NCBI RefSeq assembly: GCF_001418085.1
Contig: NZ_LIQH01000039.1
Span: 62,001-126,000 of the forward strand
DNA length: 64,000 bases
Direction: 5' to 3'
Source of the DNA: Lacinutrix algicola
Lineage (GTDB): Bacteria > Bacteroidota > Bacteroidia > Flavobacteriales > Flavobacteriaceae
The first letter of the stretch is position 1, and every line of letters starts with the position of its first letter. The position numbers and the translations under genes were made by a program. Below, piece by piece: positions 24,714-33,200 of the stretch. The notes under the pieces are model-generated. The model was given only the letters and a program-made list of their open reading frames with translations, was not told where the DNA came from and did not search any database.

Positions 24714-26129
24714 ATGAAAATAGAACAAATATATACGGGTTGCCTTGCACAAGGCGCATATTACATAGAGAGTGAAGGCGAAGTAGCAATTATAGATCCT
24801 TTACGTGAAGTGAAAAATTATATCGCTAAAGCGGAAAATAATAACGCTAAAATTAAATATATTTTCGAAACACATTTCCATGCAGATTTTGTTTCTGGAC
24901 ATGTAACGCTATCTAAAGAAACTGGAGCACCAATAGTTTATGGACCAACAGCAAACCCATCTTTCGATGCGATAATAGCCGAAGATAATCAAGTCTTTAA
25001 ACTAGGAAAAGTAACTATTACAGCATTACATACTCCTGGCCATACTATGGAAAGTACAACATATTTGTTAAAAGATGAAAACGGAAAAGACCATGCTATA
25101 TTTAGTGGTGATACTTTGTTTTTAGGTGATGTTGGTAGACCAGATTTAGCTCAAAAAGCTGCAGATATGACTATGGAAGATTTAGCAGGTTTATCTTTTG
25201 ATAGTTTACGTTCTAAAATTATGCCGTTAGCAGACGATGTTATTGTTTATCCAGGACATGGAGCAGGTTCTGCATGTGGAAAAAACATGATGAAAGAAAC
25301 AGTAGATACATTAGGTAACCAAAAAGTTATGAATTACGCTTTGAGAGCAGACATGACTAAAGCTGAATTTATAAAAGAAGTTACAGATGGTTTATTACCT
25401 CCACCAAAATATTTTCCTTTAAATGTGAAAATGAATAAGGAAGGTTACGAAGATATAGATGAAGTAATAAAAAAAGGAGCAAAAGCCTTGTCTCCGGATG
25501 CTTTTGAAGCAGCAGCAAACGAAACTGAGGCATTGGTTTTAGATGTTCGTCATCAATCAGAATTTATTAAAGGTCACATTCCACGCTCTATATTTATAGG
25601 ATTAAAAGGTGGTTTTGCTCCTTGGGTTGGAGCTTTAATTGCAGACGTAAAACAGCCATTATTATTGGTTGTAGATAAAGGAAATGAAGAGGAAGCTATT
25701 ACAAGATTGTCTCGTGTTGGTTTCGATAATACTTTAGGTTATTTAGATGGTAGTTTTGAGGCATGGAAAGAGGCAGGAAAGGAAACAGACAATTTAATTT
25801 CTATTTCTGCTGATGAATTTAAAAACAGATTAGAAAAAGATAACATTCCGGTATTCGACGTAAGAAAAGAAGGTGAGTTTATTGCAGGACATATTGAAAA
25901 TGCAAATTTCACTCCTTTAGATAACTTAAACGCTCATTTATCAGAATTTCCAAAAAACGAATCTTTTTACGTGTATTGTGGTGGTGGTTACCGTTCAGTA
26001 ATTGCAGCTTCTATATTAAAAAGTAGAGGTATTCATAATTTAGTAGATGTAGCAGGAGGAATGGCAGCTATTAAAAAAGCGGGTATTCCTGTTTCAGATT
26101 TTGTTTGTCCAACAACACTTAAAAAATAA
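24714..26129 (+). CDS. Persulfide dioxygenase-like MBL hydrolase fused to two rhodanese domains
   Basis: 471 residues. Residues 1-235 are a metallo-beta-lactamase fold with THFHADFVSGH at 53-63 and the VYPGHG segment, fitting ETHE1-type persulfide dioxygenase, which oxidises glutathione persulfide to sulfite. Two rhodanese domains follow. The second has the active loop CGGGYRS with Cys422. The first has VVDKGNEEEA where the Cys should be, so it is inactive. Sulfite made here would be exported by the TauE-type protein upstream. Expression is likely controlled by the Crp gene. Confidence 0.92.
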   Translation: MKIEQIYTGCLAQGAYYIESEGEVAIIDPLREVKNYIAKAENNNAKIKYIFETHFHADFVSGHVTLSKETGAPIVYGPTANPSFDAIIAEDNQVFKLGKVTITALHTPGHTMESTTYLLKDENGKDHAIFSGDTLFLGDVGRPDLAQKAADMTMEDLAGLSFDSLRSKIMPLADDVIVYPGHGAGSACGKNMMKETVDTLGNQKVMNYALRADMTKAEFIKEVTDGLLPPPKYFPLNVKMNKEGYEDIDEVIKKGAKALSPDAFEAAANETEALVLDVRHQSEFIKGHIPRSIFIGLKGGFAPWVGALIADVKQPLLLVVDKGNEEEAITRLSRVGFDNTLGYLDGSFEAWKEAGKETDNLISISADEFKNRLEKDNIPVFDVRKEGEFIAGHIENANFTPLDNLNAHLSEFPKNESFYVYCGGGYRSVIAASILKSRGIHNLVDVAGGMAAIKKAGIPVSDFVCPTTLKK

Positions 26130-26139
26130 AAAACTCAAT

Positions 26140-26694
26140 ATGGATATAATCTATAGTACTTGGCCATGGTACGTTGCTGGTCCATTAATTACATTAACAA
26201 TGTTTTTACTTCTTAAAATGGGTAAAAAATTCGGAATGTCTTCAAGTCTAAGAACCATGTGTTCTATTGGTGGTGCAGGAAAGTTGATGGATTTTTTCAA
26301 GTTTGATTGGAAAAAAGACGCTTGGAATTTATATGTTGTAGCTGGAGTTATTGTTGGAGGATTTATTGCTTTACAATTTTTATCTCCTACTGCTCCTCAA
26401 ATAAATCCAGATGTAGTTGCTCAACTTCAAGAATTGGGTATCAATAGTACGAATACAGAATTCTTACCTACAGAGTTATTTAGTATAGAAAGTTTATTAA
26501 CTGTTAAAGGTTTTGCTATTATTTTAATCGGTGGATTTTTAGTTGGATTTGGAGCGCGCTATGCAGGAGGTTGTACTTCTGGTCATGCCATTTCAGGTTT
26601 AAGTAATTTACAGCTCCCATCTTTAATAGCTGTAATAGGCTTTTTTATTGGTGGTTTAATAATGGTACACCTTATATTCCCTTTAATTTTTTAG
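26140..26694 (+). CDS. YeeE/YedE family transporter subunit, first half
   Basis: 184 residues. ATG 26140 is preferred over a TTG at 26101 that overlaps the previous gene's end. Several hydrophobic segments and GARYAGGCTSGHAISG near residue 142 show the YeeE/YedE (DUF395) fold with its conserved Cys. Thiosulfate-uptake homologues (TsuA) carry two repeats in one chain; here each repeat is a separate gene. It follows the dioxygenase by 10 bases and partners with the next gene. Confidence 0.9.
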   Translation: MDIIYSTWPWYVAGPLITLTMFLLLKMGKKFGMSSSLRTMCSIGGAGKLMDFFKFDWKKDAWNLYVVAGVIVGGFIALQFLSPTAPQINPDVVAQLQELGINSTNTEFLPTELFSIESLLTVKGFAIILIGGFLVGFGARYAGGCTSGHAISGLSNLQLPSLIAVIGFFIGGLIMVHLIFPLIF

Positions 26695-26698
26695 AGTT

Positions 26699-27115
26699 AT
26701 GAAGAAATTTTTATCATTTTTTGGCATCGGTTTATTTTTAGGCATATTGTTTATTAAATCTGAAGTTGCTTCATGGTTTCGTATCTACGAAATGTTTCAG
26801 TTTAAAAGCTTCCACATGTATGGCATTATAGGATCTGCAATCGTCTTAGGAATTATAGTTGTTAAGTATTTAAAACGTAATCAATCTAAAGATTTTAACG
26901 GCAATGAGATTATAATAAATGAAAAAGACAAAGGCTTTACAAGATATATTGCTGGAGGTATTATTTTTGGTTTAGGTTGGGCTTTAGCAGGAGCTTGTCC
27001 AGGACCTATGTATGTATTGTTAGGTTCTATGCTACCAAGTATTTTAGTTTTAATTCTAGGAGCACTTTTAGGAACTTTTGTTTATGGTGCTTTAAGGACT
27101 AAATTGCCTCATTAA
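26699..27115 (+). CDS. YeeE/YedE family transporter subunit, second half (DUF6691)
   Basis: 138 residues with about four hydrophobic segments. The conserved Cys loop is GLGWALAGACPGPMYVLLG near residue 94. It lies 4 bases after its partner and is the final gene of the sulfur cluster, followed by a terminator at 27165. The two halves together should make one channel for thiosulfate or another sulfur compound; direction of transport is inferred from homologues. Confidence 0.9.
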   Translation: MKKFLSFFGIGLFLGILFIKSEVASWFRIYEMFQFKSFHMYGIIGSAIVLGIIVVKYLKRNQSKDFNGNEIIINEKDKGFTRYIAGGIIFGLGWALAGACPGPMYVLLGSMLPSILVLILGALLGTFVYGALRTKLPH

Positions 27116-27164
27116 TTTTAATGAGTTGCCAAGCTAGACTATAGCTGTAAAATAATTAATTATC

Positions 27165-27209
27165 AAAAACTCATTTTTCTCTATTTTTAGAGCAGAATGA
27201 GTTTTTTTT
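27165..27209 (+). terminator. Terminator of the sulfur cluster
   Basis: AAAAACTCATT and AATGAGTTTTTTTT pair across an inner TCTCT/AGAG stem, followed by Ts. It lies 50 bases after the last YeeE/YedE gene. Confidence 0.8.
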
Positions 27210-27315
27210 GTTTTCATAATTTTTTTGAGTAAAACTGTAACAATTTTGTTAGACTAGCGTCATATAAGTATCAATCAATCAGTTGAATTTATTCAGCACA
27301 CTAAATCAAAATGCT

Positions 27316-27654
27316 ATGAAAGAAGATAAACAATTATTAGTATTAACTCATTTAAGCCAGTTATTAACTGCAATAACAGGTTTTGGAGGTTTAATAGTAC
27401 CATTAATAATATGGTTCACTAAAAAAGATGAGAATTACCAAATAGACGAACAAGGAAAAAAAATTATTAACTTCCAGTTAAGTTTAATTGTAAACTTTAT
27501 AATTTGTATTCCTTTAATTCTATTATTTGGACTTGGATTGGTAGGCTTTATTGTATTGGGAGTTGTTTCAGTATTGTTTCCAATTATTAATGCTATTAAA
27601 GCTAATAATGGTGAAAACCCAACATATCCATTAAGCTATAATTTTATAAACTAG
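27316..27654 (+). CDS. DUF4870 (Tic20-like) membrane protein
   Basis: 112 residues from ATG 27316; an in-frame TTG at 27283 would add an unsupported N-terminal tail. Three hydrophobic segments, with LTHLSQLLTAITGFGGLIVPLIIWFTKK at the start and GKKIINFQLSLI in the middle, are the DUF4870 signature. The function of this family is unknown. It stands alone with a bidirectional hairpin terminator downstream. A partial palindrome TAACAATTTTGTTA (27238-27251) lies upstream. Confidence 0.85.
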   Translation: MKEDKQLLVLTHLSQLLTAITGFGGLIVPLIIWFTKKDENYQIDEQGKKIINFQLSLIVNFIICIPLILLFGLGLVGFIVLGVVSVLFPIINAIKANNGENPTYPLSYNFIN

Positions 27655-27724
27655 TAAGTAAAAAGAAAATACCTTTATCTTATAATTTTGTTAGTTAGTT
27701 GAATTTTATTTTAAGATAAAGAGA

Positions 27725-27752
27725 AACGCAACCTGAAGAGGTTGCGTTTTTT
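27725..27752. terminator. GCAACC-type hairpin terminator, copy 1
   Basis: AACGCAACCT (27725-27734), loop GAAG, AGGTTGCGTT (27739-27748), then Ts. The same stem occurs at 28282 and 53816. It lies between two convergent genes. Confidence 0.85.
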
Positions 27753-27775
27753 AATTTATAGATATAATATATTTA

Positions 27776-28162
27776 CTATTGCTTTATAAAATCTAATTCC
27801 GAAAAACTTGGTAAAAGCAACGACTCTTTATTAGATGAAAATTGAAAAGTTGTTACAACTTTATCTAAAGTCAATACATCGTTATTAATATTCCAATTAA
27901 AATCACCTAAACTAGATGTAGCCTCTCCAGTACTATAGATAACACTGCTAATTATGTAGCCTATTTTTTCAGAATCATTTTCTAAAACTTGTTCTGTGAA
28001 AACCATTTTATACTTAATATCGTCCGTAGAGTCGCTACGTAACCATTCTCCAATAAAATCGTTAGCACTATTAATGTTTTCATTTGAATCATCATCTGTG
28101 TTGCAGTAAAATAATGTTGTACAAGACAGGGTTAGTAATAGTATTTTAATTTGATGTTTCAT
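27776..28162 (-). CDS. Lipocalin-like lipoprotein, hypothetical
   Basis: 128 residues with a lipoprotein signal (MKHQIKILLLTLSCTTLFYC, lipobox FYC). The mature part is IGEWLRSDSTDDIKYKMVFTEQ... followed by WNINNDVLTLDKVVTTFQFS, a pattern of short beta strands seen in small Bacteroidota lipocalin-like lipoproteins. No function is known. It is isolated between hairpin terminators. Confidence 0.75.
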   Translation of the reverse strand: MKHQIKILLLTLSCTTLFYCNTDDDSNENINSANDFIGEWLRSDSTDDIKYKMVFTEQVLENDSEKIGYIISSVIYSTGEATSSLGDFNWNINNDVLTLDKVVTTFQFSSNKESLLLPSFSELDFIKQ

Positions 28163-28281
28163 TGTGGTATAGATTAATTAGCGAGATAAATCAATGAATA
28201 ATGATTTATCATAGTAACAAACATCAATTAAATTTATTTTAAAGACAAAATTATTCGTTCTACAGTAGTATTAAAAAGCTA

Positions 28282-28308
28282 AACGCAACCTCGAGAGGTT
28301 GCGTTTTT
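28282..28308. terminator. GCAACC-type hairpin terminator, copy 2
   Basis: AACGCAACCT (28282-28291), loop CGAG, AGGTTGCGTT (28296-28305), then Ts. No plus-strand gene ends just before it; it lies upstream of the lipoprotein start and downstream of dnaN on the minus strand. Confidence 0.75.
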
Positions 28309-28366
28309 ATAATATTGGAGATTTTTCAGTAAAATAAAAAATCTATTTTATTTAATATTCAGAAAA

Positions 28367-29485
28367 TTAGCTATTTAACATAACCGGCATAACAAGCATT
28401 GTTACATGTTCACCTTCATCTAATCCATCAATAGGAGTTAAAATTCCAGCTCTGTTAGGCATACTCATTTCTAATTGTACATCTGTTGCACTTAAGTTGT
28501 TTAACATCTCTGTTAAGAAACGGGAGTTAAAACCTATTTGCATATCGTCTCCTTGATAATCACAAGTTAAACGCTCTTCAGCTTTATTAGAGTAATCGAT
28601 ATCTTCTGCAGAAATATTAAGTTCTGCACCAGCAATTTTTAATCTAATTTGGTGTGTTGTTTTGTTTGAGAAAATACTAACACGTTTAACAGAGTTTAAA
28701 AACTGAGTACGATCAATACTTAATTTATTCGGATTCTCCTTTGGGATTACCGCTTCGTAATTAGGATATTTTCCATCAATTAAACGACAGATTAAAACAG
28801 TATTCTCAAAAGTGAATTTTGCATTAGAATCGTTATAATCAATAGTTACATTTTCTTCACTAGAAGATAAAATACCTTTTAACAACGTTAAAGGTTTCTT
28901 AGGCATAATAAATTCTGCAACTTGAGAAGCAGAAACATCTTCACGAGTATATTTTACAAGTTTGTGAGCATCAGTAGCAACAAACGTTAAGTTGTCTGTA
29001 GAAAACTGAAAGAAAACACCACTCATTACCGGTCTTAAGTCATCGTTACCGGCAGCAAAAATTGTTTTACTAATAGCAGTTGCTAAAATATGTCCGGCTA
29101 TAGTTGTACTAGAAGGATCTTCAAGCGCTACAGCTTTAGGAAATTCTGCACCATCTGCATAAGCTAAAGCGTATTTACCATGATTAGAGCTAATTTCTAC
29201 AGTGTTATTTTCTTCAACAGTAAAGGTTAACGGTTGTTCCGGAAACGTTTTTAAAGTGTCTAATAATAAACGTGCAGGAATAGCAACACTTCCTTTGCTA
29301 TCGCTTTCTATGTCTAAAGTTGAAGACATAGTCGTTTCTAAATCACTAGCTGAAACAGTTAATGCGTTATTATCGATATCGAAAAGAAAATTATCTAAAA
29401 TAGGTAAGGTATTAGAGCTGTTAATTACTCCTCCTAATACTTGTAATTGCTTAAGTAAGTATGTACTTGATACTATAAACTTCAT
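28367..29485 (-). CDS. dnaN: DNA polymerase III beta subunit (sliding clamp)
   Basis: 372 residues, normal length. Three repeated clamp domains are seen, with family motifs ILDNFLFDIDNN, DGKYPNYEAVIPKE near residue 237, and the C-terminal hydrophobic-pocket sequence TMLVMPVMLN. It encircles DNA and tethers the polymerase. In this genome it is not next to dnaA; it lies after gldFG on the same strand with a 124-base gap and its own -7 box. Confidence 0.97.
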   Translation of the reverse strand: MKFIVSSTYLLKQLQVLGGVINSSNTLPILDNFLFDIDNNALTVSASDLETTMSSTLDIESDSKGSVAIPARLLLDTLKTFPEQPLTFTVEENNTVEISSNHGKYALAYADGAEFPKAVALEDPSSTTIAGHILATAISKTIFAAGNDDLRPVMSGVFFQFSTDNLTFVATDAHKLVKYTREDVSASQVAEFIMPKKPLTLLKGILSSSEENVTIDYNDSNAKFTFENTVLICRLIDGKYPNYEAVIPKENPNKLSIDRTQFLNSVKRVSIFSNKTTHQIRLKIAGAELNISAEDIDYSNKAEERLTCDYQGDDMQIGFNSRFLTEMLNNLSATDVQLEMSMPNRAGILTPIDGLDEGEHVTMLVMPVMLNS

Positions 29486-29524
29486 ATGTATATTGGTCGT
29501 TAAATTCTCAATAATTAGTTATTA

Positions 29525-29532
29525 CAAATATA
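29525..29532 (-). promoter_or_regulatory. -7 promoter box of dnaN
   Basis: On the minus strand TATATTTG matches TAnnTTTG, about 40 bases before the dnaN start. A -33 partner is not clear. Confidence 0.45.
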
Positions 29533-29609
29533 TTGTTTAACTGTCTAAAACAGAAAGAAACTTATTAACAGAATTTTTTCATTAAAAAGAAAAAATAGTG
29601 ATGCTAATT

Positions 29610-32003
29610 TTAACTTCTTTTAGCGTATTTACGTTTTCTTAGAAAGTTGAAAATAAAACCAAACAAGCCTAATAGCAGTAAAGGCAACACAATATTAATG
29701 GTTTGCCATTTAGTTTTTTCTTTTGCAATTTTTGCTTGATCTAAAAACGCAACTTTTACTTCCTTGCTTCGAATGTTTATAAGTCCGTCGTCATCTAAAA
29801 GATAATTGACAGCATTAAGCAAAAATTCTTTATTGCCATAAGTCTCTTTTGTCCACTTATCGAACCCTAAAGTTGTTGGTCTACCTTTGTCTATGTCGTT
29901 TTTAATAACATCTCCATCGGCAATAATTATCATTTTAGTTTCGGTGCTTTTTGTTTTGTCATTTTCTAATTGAAGAGGTTTTACACGATTGTTATAAACC
30001 GATGTAAATTCGCCTTCTAAAAGCACAGCAAGGTTTTGTCTGTCTTTAGTAAAAAGCTTAGAATCTGGCTCTGTTAAAGCAAAACTTAGGTTTATCTCTT
30101 TAGGAGTACCTTCTAAACGACTTGGTTTATCACTTTTAAGTAGAATAGTCTTCTTTATATCGTTTTTAAGCGTGTCTATTTGGTTTGCAAAATCAAACTT
30201 AACAAAGTTTATGTTATTTGTTATAGGGTGGTTTACATCGCTTAATGCTAAAGGCGAATAGGGCCATAAAAAATGTTGGAGCTTTAAACTTTCATCTTGA
30301 CCAGTTTCTAAGGTTATTCTTCCAATATTCTGGCTCTTAACACTTGTTAGTAAAGGATTTATTCGTGCACCATATTTAAAAAAGAAGTTGGTTAAATTTA
30401 AATCACGAGGTACGGCAACATTCATACCTTGAGGATTAAATAAACTGTCTTTCTCCATGTTAATTTGATCTATAAGCCAGAGACTTTTTCCGCCATTCAT
30501 GGTGTATTGATCGAGCACATATTTTTCTTCTTCAGAAAATGCTTCAGTAGGTTTTGCAGCAATTATTAAATCGTAAGTATTTAGTGATTTCGAAGCTTTT
30601 TGTGGATTTGTAGCAACGCTATCTAAAGTAAAAGGAGCAATGTAATAGTATTGACCAAGTGTGGTTAGAAAGTCTGCTATTTTAAGATCTTCAAGTTCTG
30701 CATTACCTTTTAAAACAGCAATTTTTCTACGTTTTGGGTTTATTAATTTGCTTAAACCATCGGCAAAAGCATATTCTAAGTGTTGTACAGAGTTTGTTAC
30801 CAATTCTTGTTGGTTGGCATTTACTTTGTATTTAACTAAAGGAATATCTACCGTTTGATTGTTGTAGCTTGCCAAAGCCCAAGGTATAATTACGGTTTGC
30901 GATTGTTTCCCATTATCTTGAACGCTTAATTGCATTGGTGTTAAGCCGCGGTCTGTAAGTTGAGCAATGTTACGTTCGCGCGTAGCTTCGTCTTCAATAG
31001 GATTTATAAAATTGAATTTTATATTACTATTATATGCCGTAAACTCTTCTAGTAATTGTCTTGTTTCTGTTTGTAATCTTCTAAATTCTGAAGGAAAATC
31101 TTCACCTTCTAAAAAGACATCAATTAGTATTGGAGAATCGACATCTTTTATAACATTTAATGAAGCTTCGTTTAATGTATAACGACTATCTGAAGTTAAA
31201 TCAAAACGTTTGTAAATAGTTGTACTAACAACATTTAAAACAATCAAAGCTATAGGGATAATAACTAGGTGTATCCATTTTATAGGTTGAGAGCCTTCTG
31301 CATTTATACGTTTTACAGTTAAAAATATAAATAACGCAGTAACACTTAAAAAATAGATAATATCTCTTGTGTCTAGAACGCCACGACTCATGCTTTTAAA
31401 ATGAGATGCCATACCTATTTGCTCTACAAAGTTTCCTAATATATCTGCTAAACCTTCAAAACCAACATAAAATAAGAAACATAGAAAAACGGCTATAATA
31501 AAAGCCACTATTTGATTATCGCTTAAAGTAGAAGAGAAAATACCAATTGCCGTATAAGCAGCAACTAAAAAAAGTAATCCTAAGTACGAGCCTAAAGTAC
31601 TACCAACGTCTAAATTACCAACAGGTTTACCTAATTGGTTAACAGTATAAACATAGAGTAGAGTAGGTATAAGTGCTAAAATTATTAATAAAAATGCTCC
31701 AAAATATTTGCCAAGAACAATTTGTAAATGCGAAATTGGTTTGGTTAATAAAAGCTCTAAAGTACCTTGCTTTTTTTCGTCGCTAAAACTACGCATTGTA
31801 ACAGCAGGAATAAGAAAAATAAGAATCCAAGGCGATAATAAAAAGAACGATGATAGGTCTGCAAAACCATAATCGAGAACATTAAATTCACCTTTAAATA
31901 GCCATAAAAACAAGCCATTTAATAATAAAAATATAGCAATCACCAAATAACCAATTGGTGAAGCGAAAAACGAGTTTATTTCTTTTTTTAAGAGTGCTAA
32001 CAT
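29610..32003 (-). CDS. gldFG: Gliding-motility GldF-GldG fusion
   Basis: 797 residues. Residues 1-241 are GldF, an ABC-transporter permease with six membrane helices (PIGYLVIAIFLLLNGLFLW, FSDEKKQGTLELLLTKPIS). Residues about 245-797 are GldG, with a membrane helix, a long extracytoplasmic domain (YTLNEASLNVIKD, WLIDQINMEKDS) and a C-terminal helix before RKRKYAKRS. In Flavobacterium johnsoniae, as I recall, these are separate genes gldF and gldG of 241 and about 560 residues that work with the ATPase GldA. Here no stop or start separates them. The reading frame is intact, so fusion rather than frameshift is indicated. Confidence 0.93.
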   Translation of the reverse strand: MLALLKKEINSFFASPIGYLVIAIFLLLNGLFLWLFKGEFNVLDYGFADLSSFFLLSPWILIFLIPAVTMRSFSDEKKQGTLELLLTKPISHLQIVLGKYFGAFLLIILALIPTLLYVYTVNQLGKPVGNLDVGSTLGSYLGLLFLVAAYTAIGIFSSTLSDNQIVAFIIAVFLCFLFYVGFEGLADILGNFVEQIGMASHFKSMSRGVLDTRDIIYFLSVTALFIFLTVKRINAEGSQPIKWIHLVIIPIALIVLNVVSTTIYKRFDLTSDSRYTLNEASLNVIKDVDSPILIDVFLEGEDFPSEFRRLQTETRQLLEEFTAYNSNIKFNFINPIEDEATRERNIAQLTDRGLTPMQLSVQDNGKQSQTVIIPWALASYNNQTVDIPLVKYKVNANQQELVTNSVQHLEYAFADGLSKLINPKRRKIAVLKGNAELEDLKIADFLTTLGQYYYIAPFTLDSVATNPQKASKSLNTYDLIIAAKPTEAFSEEEKYVLDQYTMNGGKSLWLIDQINMEKDSLFNPQGMNVAVPRDLNLTNFFFKYGARINPLLTSVKSQNIGRITLETGQDESLKLQHFLWPYSPLALSDVNHPITNNINFVKFDFANQIDTLKNDIKKTILLKSDKPSRLEGTPKEINLSFALTEPDSKLFTKDRQNLAVLLEGEFTSVYNNRVKPLQLENDKTKSTETKMIIIADGDVIKNDIDKGRPTTLGFDKWTKETYGNKEFLLNAVNYLLDDDGLINIRSKEVKVAFLDQAKIAKEKTKWQTINIVLPLLLLGLFGFIFNFLRKRKYAKRS

Positions 32004-32039
32004 TTAAATTCTTGTGTTTTTGTAAAAGTACTACTAAAT

Positions 32040-32834
32040 TTAGGTTACGCTTAATTTGCGTATCATTTTAGATAACAATTTTGGGAAAAAGCGTTTTGTA
32101 TAAACGCCTAATTTTTCTTTAAAGCCAGCAATATAGACTTCTTGCTTCTTTTTATATATTGCTTTAGCCATTAATCGAGCAAAATGTTCTGGTGCTATTC
32201 CGTTTTTGGTAGCATTATCCATTTTGTTTTGTGCTTTACCGTTTCCAGTTAATGCATTTAAAGATATATTGGTGTTAACAAATCCAGGGCAAACCAAAGT
32301 AATAGCTATATTATTTGTGTGTATTTCTGCTCTTAAACTATCAAAAAAACCATGTAGTGCATGTTTACTTGCAGCATAGCTAGAGCGTAAGGGCGTACCA
32401 ATTTTGCCAACTATACTTGTTGTTGTAACAAAATGACCGTTTTGGTTTTTTATAAAGTGAGGTAATAACGCTTTTGTTAATGCAATCGTTCCTAGATAAT
32501 TAACATCCATTATACGTTTGTCTACGTCTATACTTGTTTCTTTTGCAAAAGAACGTTGGCTAATACCTCCATTATTAACTAATATATCGATAGTCTTAAA
32601 AGCAGAAATAGCTTCTTCAACTTTTGATTCTAAAGTATTGTAATTTTCTAAATCTAGAGTGATTAATTTAATTTCGGATGATTGATTACAGAGGTTTTTA
32701 ACAGTTTCTAATGCTTCAATGTTTCTAGAAGATAAAATAAGTTTGGCGCCCAGATTAGATAATTCTATAGCCAAATGCTTGCCTATTCCAGAAGAGGCGC
32801 CAGTTATCCATATAACTTTGTTATTGAAGTTCAT
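32040..32834 (-). CDS. Short-chain dehydrogenase/reductase
   Basis: 264 residues, classical SDR. The cofactor loop is TGASSGIG at residues 11-18, NNGG near 88, catalytic Ser (TTSIVGKIGTPLRSS), and YAASK near residue 152 (Tyr and Lys of the active site). Preference for NADP is suggested by SSRN after the second strand. The substrate is unknown. It lies 36 bases upstream of gldFG, on the same strand, and is likely in one transcript with it, but a link to motility is not shown. Confidence 0.93.
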   Translation of the reverse strand: MNFNNKVIWITGASSGIGKHLAIELSNLGAKLILSSRNIEALETVKNLCNQSSEIKLITLDLENYNTLESKVEEAISAFKTIDILVNNGGISQRSFAKETSIDVDKRIMDVNYLGTIALTKALLPHFIKNQNGHFVTTTSIVGKIGTPLRSSYAASKHALHGFFDSLRAEIHTNNIAITLVCPGFVNTNISLNALTGNGKAQNKMDNATKNGIAPEHFARLMAKAIYKKKQEVYIAGFKEKLGVYTKRFFPKLLSKMIRKLSVT

Positions 32835-32846
32835 GAATTAATCTTG

Positions 32847-33143
32847 TTATTTTAAACTCTCTAATTTATCGACACTCCAAGCCTCTGGCTTAGCATTAAA
32901 CATAGGCTTTGTTTCTGCCCAAATCCCTTTAAACAACTCAGAATGTCTGTAGTTATTTAAATCGTCTTCGGTATTCCAATAACTATACGTAAAAAAGATG
33001 TTTGTATTGTGTTTATCGCGATATAATTCAAGAAGTTGACAACCTTCAAAGCTGCGGATTTTTTCTTTTACCGTTTCAAAATTTGCTAAAAAAGATGTTA
33101 TGTTTTCTTCAGCGAAACTCAATTTAACAATTCTTACAAACAT
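32847..33143 (-). CDS. Antibiotic biosynthesis monooxygenase-like protein
   Basis: 98 residues, ABM/YgiN fold: MFVRIVKLSFAEENITSFLANFETVKEKIRSFEGCQLLELYRDK, then TYSYWNTEDDLNNYRHSELFKGIW. These dimeric ferredoxin-like proteins include quinol monooxygenases and heme-degrading enzymes. The active residues are not distinctive enough to assign a substrate. It lies 12 bases upstream of the SDR gene and in the same operon. Confidence 0.87.
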   Translation of the reverse strand: MFVRIVKLSFAEENITSFLANFETVKEKIRSFEGCQLLELYRDKHNTNIFFTYSYWNTEDDLNNYRHSELFKGIWAETKPMFNAKPEAWSVDKLESLK

Positions 33144-33200
33144 AAATTATATCTATTTTATTTATTTCCGCGTAAGCGAAAAGTAATTTTATTTAAACCC

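Noticed and set aside
27283-27315. Upstream TTG start for the DUF4870 protein
   Set aside because: The extra 11 residues are not typical of the family; ATG 27316 begins at the conserved part.
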